From: Rickettsia typhi
GTDB lineage: Bacteria; Pseudomonadota; Alphaproteobacteria; Rickettsiales; Deianiraeaceae
DNA length: 37,040 bases
Assembly: GCA_945889175.1 (NCBI GenBank)
Contig: CAMDBF010000008.1
Location: 1 to 37,040, forward strand
Direction of reading: 5' to 3'
The first letter of the stretch is position 1; each line of letters starts with the position of its first letter. A program made the translations under genes and the position numbers. Positions 26,302-35,007 of this stretch are shown here, piece after piece. The notes beneath the pieces are model-generated. The model saw only the letters and a program-made list of their open reading frames with translations, was not told the DNA's origin and did no database searches.

Positions 26302-28460
26302 TTCACAATAGCAGGGGTTGGAGCGGCCGCAGGTTTAGATTCATCTCCGCCTGATTTGGGTCCTTCACCTCTAGCGCCTGAATCTTCCTCTTTACCTTTT
26401 CCAGAAAGTTTATCCATTCCCTTGGAAGCAGCACCCGCAGCCATTTTACCAGTAGCCCCGGCCGACTGAGCGGCAAGTTTAGCTGGATTGTCAAACTTAA
26501 TGTCATTTATCATGCCAGAGGCTGCACCAGCTTTAGTTAGCTGTTCTACTACAGTTCTTAAAGAGTCGACAATGTTTGTAAATAGAAAAATCATTCCACA
26601 TGCCTTAAGAAGGTTAAGCATCATCCAAAATAACATTGCCCCACCGCTAACCTTTGGAAACATTAATTCAAAAATTTCAATAAATCCAGGAATTGGTATT
26701 GAAAATTTATAAGCTTGAGCCCTTCTAAATGCACATGTTATGCTGCCTTTGGTATCGGTGCAATCAATGCTAACTGTTTTTGTAAAAGCTATTGGACCCA
26801 TTTTTGGCACAGGAACCGGATCAATAGAACTAAGTCCTCCACTAGTTTCTTGATTGTTTGTTGATTGATATTCAATAAACAAACCTTTATCTTGATACTT
26901 ATCACCATATATTGTGGTGTCCAATACTGGCATTATTGTTGCAAAAAGCATTACAGTTAATACTTGAAACAATGATAAATTAATAATTTTACCAAGCCAG
27001 CCACTAAATACACCTTTGAGAGTTTCGTTACTAAATAAAATCATTGGTATTGTTAATGGCGATATAAATAACATTATCATTAAGTAAATTGTAGCTCCTA
27101 GGTACATCTGCATCAGTGTTGCGCAGAGATTAAACAATAGAAGGGTAAAGAACACAATAAGCATGCATATTATTTGACCAAAAATTGGAAATAGCAAATA
27201 CATCCCCATAAACCTAACCATAGCAGGAAAGGTTTCACCAGGGTAATAGCCAACATAATTTGCAAATTTGCAGTCGATGCTATCAAAGACGGCTAAAATA
27301 CTTTTACCTTCAGGGTAAAATCCAGCTTGAAAAAAACAACCATCAGCATTAACACTACTGCCAGCTACCGCATTATAGACTATCGTGGCCATCCCACCAG
27401 AGAGATCTCTTAGGGCGTAAAAAAAATAATCTTTCCAAGCATCTCCAATTGCAAAATAAGATACGGCAGCTATTTTTATAACATTCATAATTAAACCCTT
27501 TGGACCATCACTTGCAAGTCCTCCACCCATTAAAGTGCTAAATCCCTGCATTGCAACATATGCAATAATTAAAAGGATTACTGTTATTCTTATATATGTT
27601 TGAAAGTTTTGAAAAACTGTTCTTTGGTATATTGGATCTTTTAACAAATTACCATCCTTATCTTTTACTGTTAAGATAAACTGTTCTTGTGGCTTCATAA
27701 ACATGTTTGCAACAGTGCCCTCAACGCATTCAACAATTACAGAAGACATTGGGTGATCGGTAAAATTGCACCCAGTTTTACAAACAGGCAAAAGTCCATT
27801 TTCAGTATTGCCAATTGGTAATAAAATTCCATGAAAAACATTTTTGTATTCCTCAGTAGCAAAAGGTTTTGCAAATCCATATCCAGATTCTTCAATGTTA
27901 GGAGAACCAGCACTCCAGCTACCTGCAAACATATCTCCAGCTCCGCTAGTTGGGTCGGTACTATTGGAGTCACCAAAAGGCTCATAGGCCTCAAAATACA
28001 AATCTTTAAAATAGGCTTTATTTTTAAAATTTGCAGTAAAACAAGCAAGCCAAGCTTTTTGACCAAGCTCTGGAGTTGAGTAGGTGCTAATCATTTTACC
28101 TTGAGAGTCTTTCAGGCCACCAGATGAGTTCATACATCGCCAAGCATTATAAGTATCGACCTTAGGTGCTGCAAAGGCATATTTTGTACTATAGGTAAAG
28201 TGTATTTTATAAAGACCTCCTTTTTTCGTGTACTCTCTTATTTCGTATCTGCTTTCGGTTCGGCAGGCAGGATCCATTATACCGTTTGAAAAGAAGTCAT
28301 TAGTCTGACTAACAACTGAGGCCTCAACAGCTGCTTTTGCTGTTGCAACTTGACTTGTTGATGTTGAAGCATTTGATGCGAGTGTTGCTAAAAAAGCTAG
28401 TAATAGCAAAGTTGCTATCTTGGTTATTTTACAAAAAAAGCTTTTAGTAGCACAATACAT
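26298..28460 (-). CDS. virB6: VirB6/TrbL-family T4SS inner-membrane protein, second paralogue
   Basis: The 720-residue protein is a second rickettsial VirB6. An N-terminal signal segment (IATLLLLAFLATLASNAS, about 15-32) precedes a periplasm- or surface-exposed region of about 240 residues with several cysteines (DPACRTE, WRCMN, PVCKTGCNF, VECVEG). Membrane spans follow from about 285 (ITVILLIIAYVAMQGFSTLMGGG), with a cluster at 410-510 and one at 610-640 (LFWMMLNLLKACGMIFLFTNIV). The last 65 residues are Gly/Ala/Lys-rich and soluble. It differs from the first paralogue in having no lipobox and a longer exposed N-terminal domain. It sits between psd (31 bp) and aroB (ATGA overlap), away from other virB genes. 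Confidence 0.83.
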   Translation of the reverse strand: MYCATKSFFCKITKIATLLLLAFLATLASNASTSTSQVATAKAAVEASVVSQTNDFFSNGIMDPACRTESRYEIREYTKKGGLYKIHFTYSTKYAFAAPKVDTYNAWRCMNSSGGLKDSQGKMISTYSTPELGQKAWLACFTANFKNKAYFKDLYFEAYEPFGDSNSTDPTSGAGDMFAGSWSAGSPNIEESGYGFAKPFATEEYKNVFHGILLPIGNTENGLLPVCKTGCNFTDHPMSSVIVECVEGTVANMFMKPQEQFILTVKDKDGNLLKDPIYQRTVFQNFQTYIRITVILLIIAYVAMQGFSTLMGGGLASDGPKGLIMNVIKIAAVSYFAIGDAWKDYFFYALRDLSGGMATIVYNAVAGSSVNADGCFFQAGFYPEGKSILAVFDSIDCKFANYVGYYPGETFPAMVRFMGMYLLFPIFGQIICMLIVFFTLLLFNLCATLMQMYLGATIYLMIMLFISPLTIPMILFSNETLKGVFSGWLGKIINLSLFQVLTVMLFATIMPVLDTTIYGDKYQDKGLFIEYQSTNNQETSGGLSSIDPVPVPKMGPIAFTKTVSIDCTDTKGSITCAFRRAQAYKFSIPIPGFIEIFELMFPKVSGGAMLFWMMLNLLKACGMIFLFTNIVDSLRTVVEQLTKAGAASGMINDIKFDNPAKLAAQSAGATGKMAAGAASKGMDKLSGKGKEEDSGARGEGPKSGGDESKPAAAPTPAIVK

Positions 28461-28491
28461 CCTATAACTAAATAATAATCCCTAAGAGGAT

Positions 28492-29310
28492 TTAGTCAAC
28501 TAAAGACTGAGAAGATTCATCCTGAATTTCAAAGTGTGGCATAGTTCCGTCAGCAAGAGCTAAAATAGTCTCTCCGCCAACAACTTTTTGACCTTTTTGA
28601 ACCAAGATATTGTATGTTTTTGGAACATATACATCCACTCTGCTACCAAATCTAATAAGACCAAATCTATCAGCTGTTTTAATATTATTACCCTCCTTTG
28701 ACCAGCAGACAATACGCCTTGCAATCATTCCTGCAATTTGTACAACTGCAATATGCTTGCCATCGTAAGAGTTTGTTATTAGTAAAGCGTTTCTCTCGTT
28801 CTCTTCGCTTGATTTGTCAAGCTCTGCACTTAAAAATTTACCTGGGTGGTAAGCAATTTTATTAATAATTCCTGAAACAGGAACTCTGTTAACATGCACA
28901 TCAAAAACACTTAAAAATACACTGATTTTATAAACATCGTCATCACCAAGATTTAATTCTTTTGGCATTTTGGTAATTTTAACATCCGATACAAGACCAT
29001 CAGCAGAGCTAACAACTAGATTAGCACCTGGTGGAGTTGCTCTTTCGGGATCTCTAAAAAATGCAACAACCCAAACGGTTATTCCAAAGAAAAAAAGACC
29101 AAAAAAAGAAGATGCAAAAGATACAAATATTGTAATGCAAAGAGATATAAAAACAAAAATATAACCTTCACGATTTGTTTTTTTTAGCATGCCTGCAACA
29201 AAATTATAAGCTGTTTTGCATAAAACGCTTACAATATTTGTAAATCCAGAGGATGATTTAGGTTTTTTAACATTAACAATGACATCTGGTTTTTGTTTAT
29301 CGTTTGACAT
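28492..29310 (-). CDS. psd: Phosphatidylserine decarboxylase proenzyme (short type)
   Basis: Psd makes phosphatidylethanolamine from phosphatidylserine. This is the short, membrane-anchored form: hydrophobic segments at about 47-85, then the FFRDPERATPPG and SADGLVSD motifs, FLSVFDVHVNRVPVSG, and the autocleavage region RFGLIRFGSRVDVY near 215-228, where the Gly-Ser bond is cut and the Ser becomes the pyruvoyl group. An extra 45 polar residues precede the first membrane helix. pssA, the usual partner, is not adjacent. It is the first gene of the leftward psd-virB6-aroB-mrp unit. Confidence 0.94.
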   Translation of the reverse strand: MSNDKQKPDVIVNVKKPKSSSGFTNIVSVLCKTAYNFVAGMLKKTNREGYIFVFISLCITIFVSFASSFFGLFFFGITVWVVAFFRDPERATPPGANLVVSSADGLVSDVKITKMPKELNLGDDDVYKISVFLSVFDVHVNRVPVSGIINKIAYHPGKFLSAELDKSSEENERNALLITNSYDGKHIAVVQIAGMIARRIVCWSKEGNNIKTADRFGLIRFGSRVDVYVPKTYNILVQKGQKVVGGETILALADGTMPHFEIQDESSQSLVD

Positions 29311-29386
29311 AGAAGTTGCAACACTAGTGATAAATTATATCAAGCCTTTTATAAAAAAGACTCAAAAACTAATAAAATATTTTTTG

Positions 29387-29415
29387 AGTTTATAAAAGCA
29401 CTTGCTTTTTGTCAA
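29387..29415 (-). promoter_or_regulatory. Promoter of the psd operon with hairpin in the start region
   Basis: On the minus strand TTGACA (29410-29415), 17 bp and TAAACT (29387-29392). Just downstream an inverted repeat, ACTCAAAAA...TTTTTGAGT (29360-29389), is followed by TCTTTTTTAT, the form of an intrinsic terminator. The 235 bp between psd and feoB hold no other gene; for the rightward feoB only a weak TTGAGA-N18-TATTAA (29435-29464) is visible. Confidence 0.5.
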
Positions 29416-29545
29416 TATATTTTGTAAATTAAGATTGAGAACCTGTTTCTAAATCATTTATTAAAGATATTTTTTAATATTTTGATGAATTTATTAATGA
29501 TATAGATAAATTCTCTGTATTCTTTTTTATTTATTGCATTTTTAA

Positions 29546-31318
29546 GTGGATAAAAATTTAAAAGTTCTTTTGTGTGGCTTGCCAAATGGTGGCAAAACAA
29601 GCTTGCTAAACTCTCTGTCGGGCTTAAGTTTGAAAACGGCAAATTATTCGGGAACAACTGTTGCCGTTAGCAAGGTACAAATAAAGATTGATAATGATAA
29701 TCATAGCAATTCTACCATTGACATCATCGACACTCCTGGATTTTACAATTTAACAAAAAACGAAGTTACTAATCCTGAAGATGAAAATCTTTCAATTGAA
29801 TTTATCATAAAGCATATGTCAGATTTTGACAGAATATGTATCCTAAGCGATGGATCCAATTTTGCCGCTGACATAAGACTTGTCGAAAGTATATTTACTA
29901 AAACAGATAAATCTAAAGTATGTATAATTTTAAATGTTAAAAAAAATACAAGATTGCCAAATCTACAGAGTTTGCTAACATTTACAACGCAGAACTCAAT
30001 TACTTTTATACAGGCAGATTGCCTAAATAAAAAAGAGGCATTGCAATCGATGCGGGAAATAATTAAAAATCAAGGTGTAGTCTTGGATATTTGTAAAAAA
30101 AATTCAATAAGTAAATCTTCCGCTGTCAATTATCATTATAATACAAAAAGCGAAAAAATATTAACCCATAGAGTATTTGGATTACCAATCTTTTTTGCAA
30201 TACTTTTTGTCTCACTCTTTACCGCCTTTACTCTTGGTGGATTTTTATCCGATAAGATACTCGCACTTGCTAATCTCATTACCCCTTCAGGCTCTAGCTC
30301 TTTGGCGATATTACTGACATCTACAATCAATGGAATGTTTGTAATCTTTGGATTTATTCCAATAATATTTTTTGTCTTTTTATTTGTCACAATTTTTGAA
30401 AAAACAGGCTACATAACAAGAGTCTCCTACCTGCTAAATGGTTTTATGTTGAAGTTTTGCAAAATGGATGGTAAGGCCTTTATACCATTGCTAACTGGCA
30501 TAGGGTGCACGGTGCCAGCATACATGGCAACAAGAATTCTTCCAAATAAGCATCAAAGATTTTTAGCAAACACAATGTTAAGCTTTATTCCATGTTCAGC
30601 AAAAAACACTGTCTTTGCATTGTTTTGCTCTGGACTTCTGGGTGGTTTTTATGGTTCTTTGGCTCTGTATTCAATCTATGTATTTGGTTTTATTTTTGGA
30701 CTAATAGTGATTAAAATTATATCACTTTTTGTAAAGCAGGATTTAATCTATGCTTCGTCTGCCTATCAAATACATCCGATGCAATTGCCGCATTGCAAAG
30801 ATATTTTACATGTATCCTATACAAAGGTAAGGGAATATATAGTCAATATTGCAACTACAATACTTATGTTTTCGATTGTATTTTCGCTTTGCAATACTCT
30901 AGGCTTTAGCTTTAATCAAGGCTTTTATATAGCATCAGCAAAAAATGCAATGCCAAGCATACTCGAGCTTACATCTAAATTTTTACTACCAATATTTGCG
31001 CCAATAGATTTACCTTGGCAAATTATAGCTGCAATTATTGCGGGTTTTATTGCAAAGGAGGTGTCGCTTTCAATGCTTGCAGTTTTACTAAGTATTAATA
31101 TCGAAAATGGCGACAATATAGCAATGGCAATGACAAATGCTTTTGAACCAAGAATTATTTTGCAATTTTTGGTTTTTATGTTCTTTTACGCCCCTTGTAT
31201 ATCGGCCATGAGCACTTTACAAAAAGAGGGTCGCAGCTTTAAGCAAACGGGATTCATTTTTGTTCTTACAAGTTTTCTTGCATACGGAGGGGCTTATCTT
31301 GTGAAAATTTTGTATTGA
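29546..31318 (+). CDS. feoB: FeoB-like ferrous iron transporter with altered GTPase motif
   Basis: FeoB imports Fe(II) through a GTPase-coupled membrane channel. The N-terminal G domain has G1 GLPNGGKTS (11-19) and G3 DTPG (about 64-67), but the G4 position near 131 reads NVKK instead of NxxD, which should weaken guanine selectivity. The membrane part has both gate regions: GIGCTVPAYMATRILPNKHQRFLANTMLSFIPCSAK near 315-350 and the FIAKEVSLSMLAVLL / APCISAMSTLQKEG pair near the end. The 590 residues are shorter than E. coli FeoB; the spacer after the G domain is reduced. GTG start at 29546. No feoA or feoC is adjacent. Confidence 0.85.
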   Translation: MDKNLKVLLCGLPNGGKTSLLNSLSGLSLKTANYSGTTVAVSKVQIKIDNDNHSNSTIDIIDTPGFYNLTKNEVTNPEDENLSIEFIIKHMSDFDRICILSDGSNFAADIRLVESIFTKTDKSKVCIILNVKKNTRLPNLQSLLTFTTQNSITFIQADCLNKKEALQSMREIIKNQGVVLDICKKNSISKSSAVNYHYNTKSEKILTHRVFGLPIFFAILFVSLFTAFTLGGFLSDKILALANLITPSGSSSLAILLTSTINGMFVIFGFIPIIFFVFLFVTIFEKTGYITRVSYLLNGFMLKFCKMDGKAFIPLLTGIGCTVPAYMATRILPNKHQRFLANTMLSFIPCSAKNTVFALFCSGLLGGFYGSLALYSIYVFGFIFGLIVIKIISLFVKQDLIYASSAYQIHPMQLPHCKDILHVSYTKVREYIVNIATTILMFSIVFSLCNTLGFSFNQGFYIASAKNAMPSILELTSKFLLPIFAPIDLPWQIIAAIIAGFIAKEVSLSMLAVLLSINIENGDNIAMAMTNAFEPRIILQFLVFMFFYAPCISAMSTLQKEGRSFKQTGFIFVLTSFLAYGGAYLVKILY

Positions 31319-31425
31319 GTGTATTGTGGTAAAGTAAGATGTAAAAAACTTGTTGCATCTTGACAGAAAAATTGATATTATAGAAAAACATTTAATTTAA
31401 CTCTTGAGTTTTTGCTTTTTATAAT

Positions 31426-33816
31426 ATGATTGAAGGTTTTGGTGGAATCGTTGATGGCTCTTTAAGGCTGTCACTAATCTTTGGACTTGTATCGGGCAGT
31501 ATTTTTGTTGTCTACAAAAAATGGAGCACATTTTATATATCAATACTTGCTGGCATATTTTTGTTATTTAGCAAGGCTGGTGTTAATACCATGGGGTTTT
31601 ATGTATTTTTAAATTGCTTCTTTTTTATACCTTTCTTACGGGAAGCAGTTATTACAAAGCCACTTTTAAAATTAATTAATGTGAAAAAGGCTTTATCTAA
31701 AGTTTCGGAAACTGAAAAGGTTGCAATAAATGCAGGTGGCACTTGGGTTGATAAAGATTTATTTTCTGGCTCGCCTGATTTATCAAAAATATTAAGCTAT
31801 AAAATACAAAAGCTAACAAAGGAAGAGCAGGATTTTTTAGACAATCAAACAAATAAAGTTTGCTCAATGGTTAGTGATTGGGATGTTTTTGAATCAAAGG
31901 ATTTAACTGCCGAAGTTTGGCAATACTTAAAAGATAATAAATTTTTTGGAATGTTGATACCAAAGCAATATGGGGGGCTTGAGTTTTCGCCCATTGCACA
32001 AAGCACAATAGTTGCAAAGCTTGCTACAAGATCGCAGGTTTTGGGTATTACTGTTATGGTTCCAAACTCGCTTGGACCCGGTGAATTATTTTTAAAGTAC
32101 GGAACCGAAAAACAAAAAAATTATTACCTTCCAAGACTTGCCGACGGCAGAGAGGTACCAGCTTTTGGATTAACCGAGCCTACCGCAGGTAGTGATGCTA
32201 CAAGTATCAAGGCAAATGGAGTTGTTTTTAAACAAGCTGATGGCAAGCTTGGTATAAGACTAAATTTTGAAAAACGCTACATCACTCTAGGAGGCGTTGC
32301 AACTGTTATAGGTTTGGCTTTTAAGCTTGAAGATCCTCAAAATCTATTGCCAAAGCAATATAAAACAGGCATAACCTGTGCAATAATAAATGGTGATGCG
32401 GATGGTTTAACAAGGGGACGCAGACATAACCCTCTAGGTGTTCCTTTTATTAACTCACCACTTTGGGGCAAGGATATTGTTATTGACATTGAAGAAGATG
32501 TAATAGGTGGCTTTAGTGGCTGTGGAATAGGTTGGAAGATGCTGATGGAGTGTCTATCTGTTGGGCGTGGGGTATCTTTGCCTGCAATCTCAGCAGGTGG
32601 ATCCCACCTTGCATTACTTACTGCAATAAGATACTCGCAAATAAGAAAGCAATTTAACATGCCAATTGCAAAGTTTGAAGGTATAGCTGAGGTTTTAGTG
32701 CAAAATCTATACCTAAACTATACATGCTCTGCAATAAGAGAGGTTACTGCATCTGCTATAACTGATGGTCACAAGCCTTCAGTTATAAATGCAATGGCAA
32801 AGTACCATGCTACTGAAATTTTTAGAAAAATTGTCAACAACTCAATGGACATACTTGGTGGGGCGGGTATCTGTCTTGGACCAAATAATCTTTTGGCACA
32901 CGGATACATGGGTGCTCCAATTGCAATCACCGTTGAGGGTGCAAACATAATGACAAGAAGCTTGATGCAGTTTGGTCAAGGTCTTATAAGATGTCACCCT
33001 TACGCTTTAACTGAGATTGAGTCTTTAGAATTTAGCGACATGGCAAAGTTTGACGGCGCATTTTGGGCTCACATAAGAGACTTTGTAGGTAACAGCTTTA
33101 GAATGTCCATTCTTAGCTTAACAAGAGGAATGCTTACTTTGCCAAAGGGATCGGGCGAAGTTACATCTGCGGTGCGTAAATTAAAGATGGCATCATCTAC
33201 CTTGTCTGTATTATCTGATATTGCCTTGATTTCTCACGGTGGTGGACTTAAAAGAATGGAGTATTTATGCGGCAAATTTGCGGATGCCTTTTCGTGGACA
33301 TATATCTTATATTGCATTATCATTAAATACAAAAATGATTCACATAAAGACAAGGCTTTGTTTATAGCTGCAACAAAGAATGCCCTAAATAATATTCAAA
33401 ATGCTTTTGATGATATATATTCTAATATTTTCTCGCATTTAAACCCATTATCGCTTGTTTTAAAATCCATAGGTTTTGTTGGTAAAATTAACAGACTGAG
33501 TTCGAGCATTAATGCTAGGGACATAAGGGCGGTGTCAAAGCTTATTGCTAGCGATGAATTTGTTAAGGATCAAACCCATTTGGCTTTTGTTGAAGGGGTT
33601 GATGGTGATCAATTATCTGATCTTGAAAAATGCTCCCATCTTTACAAAAAAGTTGAACTTATGCTCAAAAAATATCATCATAAGACAATTAGCGAGCTTG
33701 AGGCAAATCTTGTAAAATCTAAAGAAGATGCTATGATTATTGATAACTACAAAATGCTTTACGCAAAGGTAATATCGGTTAATCACTTCGAGCTGAAAAC
33801 TCAGTTTGGTAAATAG
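31426..33816 (+). CDS. fadE: Membrane-associated acyl-CoA dehydrogenase, FadE type
   Basis: The 796-residue protein matches E. coli FadE in size and layout and would start beta-oxidation of fatty acyl-CoA using FAD. Hydrophobic helices occupy about 1-75; the dehydrogenase core follows with FFGMLIPKQYGGLEFS, AFGLTEPTAGSDATS near 247, and the catalytic Glu in AITVEGANIMTRSLMQFGQG near 503. The C-terminal FadE-specific extension is complete. The gene is alone between feoB and the immA module. A long-chain beta-oxidation enzyme is not expected in every Rickettsiales; companion genes are not in this window. Confidence 0.92.
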   Translation: MIEGFGGIVDGSLRLSLIFGLVSGSIFVVYKKWSTFYISILAGIFLLFSKAGVNTMGFYVFLNCFFFIPFLREAVITKPLLKLINVKKALSKVSETEKVAINAGGTWVDKDLFSGSPDLSKILSYKIQKLTKEEQDFLDNQTNKVCSMVSDWDVFESKDLTAEVWQYLKDNKFFGMLIPKQYGGLEFSPIAQSTIVAKLATRSQVLGITVMVPNSLGPGELFLKYGTEKQKNYYLPRLADGREVPAFGLTEPTAGSDATSIKANGVVFKQADGKLGIRLNFEKRYITLGGVATVIGLAFKLEDPQNLLPKQYKTGITCAIINGDADGLTRGRRHNPLGVPFINSPLWGKDIVIDIEEDVIGGFSGCGIGWKMLMECLSVGRGVSLPAISAGGSHLALLTAIRYSQIRKQFNMPIAKFEGIAEVLVQNLYLNYTCSAIREVTASAITDGHKPSVINAMAKYHATEIFRKIVNNSMDILGGAGICLGPNNLLAHGYMGAPIAITVEGANIMTRSLMQFGQGLIRCHPYALTEIESLEFSDMAKFDGAFWAHIRDFVGNSFRMSILSLTRGMLTLPKGSGEVTSAVRKLKMASSTLSVLSDIALISHGGGLKRMEYLCGKFADAFSWTYILYCIIIKYKNDSHKDKALFIAATKNALNNIQNAFDDIYSNIFSHLNPLSLVLKSIGFVGKINRLSSSINARDIRAVSKLIASDEFVKDQTHLAFVEGVDGDQLSDLEKCSHLYKKVELMLKKYHHKTISELEANLVKSKEDAMIIDNYKMLYAKVISVNHFELKTQFGK

Positions 33817-33872
33817 TACACTCTTTTTTACAACACATTAGTTGACACTTAATTAGCTATGATTTAAGATTA
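33817..33872 (+). repeat. 56-bp direct repeat, copy 1, carrying a promoter
   Basis: This stretch is identical at 53 of 56 positions to 34913-34968, 1096 bp downstream; the differences are single substitutions at repeat positions 5, 15 and 40. It begins one base after the fadE stop and covers the promoter at 33842-33870. Together the copies bracket the ImmA/membrane-protein genes. Confidence 0.9.
33842..33870 (+). promoter_or_regulatory. Promoter of the immA-like operon
   Basis: TTGACA (33842-33847), 17 bp and TAAGAT (33865-33870), inside repeat copy 1. Transcription would begin about 25 nt before the peptidase ATG. One of the three differences between the repeat copies falls in this spacer, none in the hexamers. 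Confidence 0.65.
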
Positions 33873-33902
33873 AAGAAAAAGTCAGGTAAAATATAATTGT
33901 TG

Positions 33903-34412
33903 ATGTATATGTATAAAAACGAAGGACTAAATATAATAGCTGAAAAACTCAAGGAGAGAGGTAAGGAAATTGATTTTAGCGATATTGATGATACCACCCC
34001 AGTGTTTCAGGTAGGTGCACTTTGTGCTAGACTTGGTATTGATGTTATTTTTGCAAAACTTACAAATGGATTAGCTGGTTACTTTGACCATGCAAGAACA
34101 ATCATTTTTGTTAATGATGAATATTCGGCAACAAGAAATTTATTTACAATTGCACACGAGATAGGGCATTATATTTTGCACGATGGCACAAATAATAGAT
34201 ACGACGAATATCACAAATATAACAATGAGGAGAGAAAAAGAGAATATGAAGCTAATGATTTTGCAGGAACATTATTAATGCCTGAATATAAGTTTGTTAA
34301 AATATTTGAACAATACAAAGGCAATACAAAGAAAATTTCCGATATTTTTGGTGTTTCTATTCGTGCTTGCGAAGTAAGGGCTTTCAATCTTGGATTGATT
34401 GATAACCTATGA
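33903..34412 (+). CDS. ImmA/IrrE-family metallopeptidase
   Basis: The protein is a small M78-type zinc peptidase of about 169 residues. The HExxH site is in FTIAHEIGHYILHD (near 78-85), and the helix EYEANDFAGTLLMP further on supplies the third ligand, both as in ImmA/IrrE. No helix-turn-helix is fused or adjacent, unlike most family members, which cleave a partner repressor. I use ATG at 33903; ATG 33909 and a TTG at 33897 are alternatives. The stop overlaps the next ATG (ATGA at 34409-34412), so the membrane protein is the probable functional partner. The gene lies between 56-bp repeats, which suggests recent insertion. Confidence 0.88.
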   Translation: MYMYKNEGLNIIAEKLKERGKEIDFSDIDDTTPVFQVGALCARLGIDVIFAKLTNGLAGYFDHARTIIFVNDEYSATRNLFTIAHEIGHYILHDGTNNRYDEYHKYNNEERKREYEANDFAGTLLMPEYKFVKIFEQYKGNTKKISDIFGVSIRACEVRAFNLGLIDNL

Positions 34413-34729
34413 ATAAGGAGACCGAAATAGATAAACAATTAGGAAAAAAGCGAAAAAAGAAAAGTAATGCTACACAGCACGGCATAAACATTATTGACAA
34501 GATTGGCGGACATTTAACAAAGCATTGCGTTCCAATATTTTGGTTTTGTCTAATATTTATTGTAATTGCAGTGATATCTTTTATATGTTATGGATTATGG
34601 TGTTATTTTCATATAGAAGCGAATAAATTAGAGACGCAACAAAGGTTTGATGATTTTAAAGTATGGTTTTTATTTTCGATAGGTTGTTTTACAAGATTTT
34701 TAAAAATTAATCAAAGCAAAGAAAAATGA
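34409..34729 (+). CDS. Small membrane protein coupled to the ImmA-like peptidase
   Basis: I do not recognise this 106-residue protein. It has a basic N-terminus (KQLGKKRKKKSN, about 9-20), one clear membrane helix (about 42-67, PIFWFCLIFIVIAVISFICYG), a short polar stretch and a second weaker hydrophobic segment (VWFLFSIGCFTRFL, about 84-97). The positive-inside rule puts the N-terminus in the cytoplasm. It overlaps the peptidase gene by four bases. It could be the peptidase's substrate, anchor or toxin counterpart; these are guesses from the gene pairing. Confidence 0.7.
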   Translation: MNKETEIDKQLGKKRKKKSNATQHGINIIDKIGGHLTKHCVPIFWFCLIFIVIAVISFICYGLWCYFHIEANKLETQQRFDDFKVWFLFSIGCFTRFLKINQSKEK

Positions 34730-34845
34730 TATATGAAAATAAAACACCTCCAACTCAAAAAACCAACCGCAACAAAAAGCCCACCCCTATCATCCAAAAC
34801 AAAAAAGTAATGAAAAAATCATCGCCAAATACGAGGATATTATGA
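34726..34845 (+). CDS. Possible 39-residue basic ORF after the membrane-protein gene
   Basis: An ATG overlaps the stop of the membrane-protein gene (ATGA at 34726-34729) and opens 39 codons for a Lys/Thr/Pro/Asn-rich peptide (MIYENKTPPTQKTNRNKK...). There is no known motif. In an overlapping frame a further open stretch ends at 34880. The AT-rich, A-rich composition could create such frames by chance, so this may be remnant DNA instead of a gene. Confidence 0.25.
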   Translation: MIYENKTPPTQKTNRNKKPTPIIQNKKVMKKSSPNTRIL

Positions 34846-34912
34846 ATTTCTTTGCAAAAATTAAAATAAAAAAGAAATAGTTTTAAAAAAACAGGGTAAG
34901 TAAGTATATATT

Positions 34913-34968
34913 TACAATCTTTTTTATAACACATTAGTTGACACTTAATTACCTATGATTTAAGATTA
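34913..34968 (+). repeat. 56-bp direct repeat, copy 2, carrying the sdhB promoter
   Basis: Second copy of the repeat at 33817-33872 (53 of 56 identical, no gaps). It ends 39 bp before the sdhB ATG. Since sdhB needs a promoter here in any case, this copy could be the original and copy 1 the duplicate, or the reverse. Confidence 0.9.
34938..34966 (+). promoter_or_regulatory. Promoter of sdhB-prfA
   Basis: TTGACA (34938-34943), 17 bp and TAAGAT (34961-34966), within repeat copy 2. The start point would be near 34973, giving a leader of about 35 nt to the sdhB ATG. Between the membrane-protein gene and this site there is only A-rich sequence. Confidence 0.65.
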
Positions 34969-35007
34969 TATTGTATTTTAAGTTTTGTTATTTCGTTGTA
35001 TCAAGTT

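Noticed and set aside
33842-33863. Promoter reading with TATGAT as -10 box
   Set aside because: The spacing to TTGACA would be only 10 bp; TAAGAT at 17 bp is the acceptable choice in both repeat copies.
34842-34880. 12-codon frame starting at another ATGA after the 39-residue frame
   Set aside because: Too short and composed of Lys/Ile codons expected from A-rich sequence; noted only as possible remnant coding DNA.
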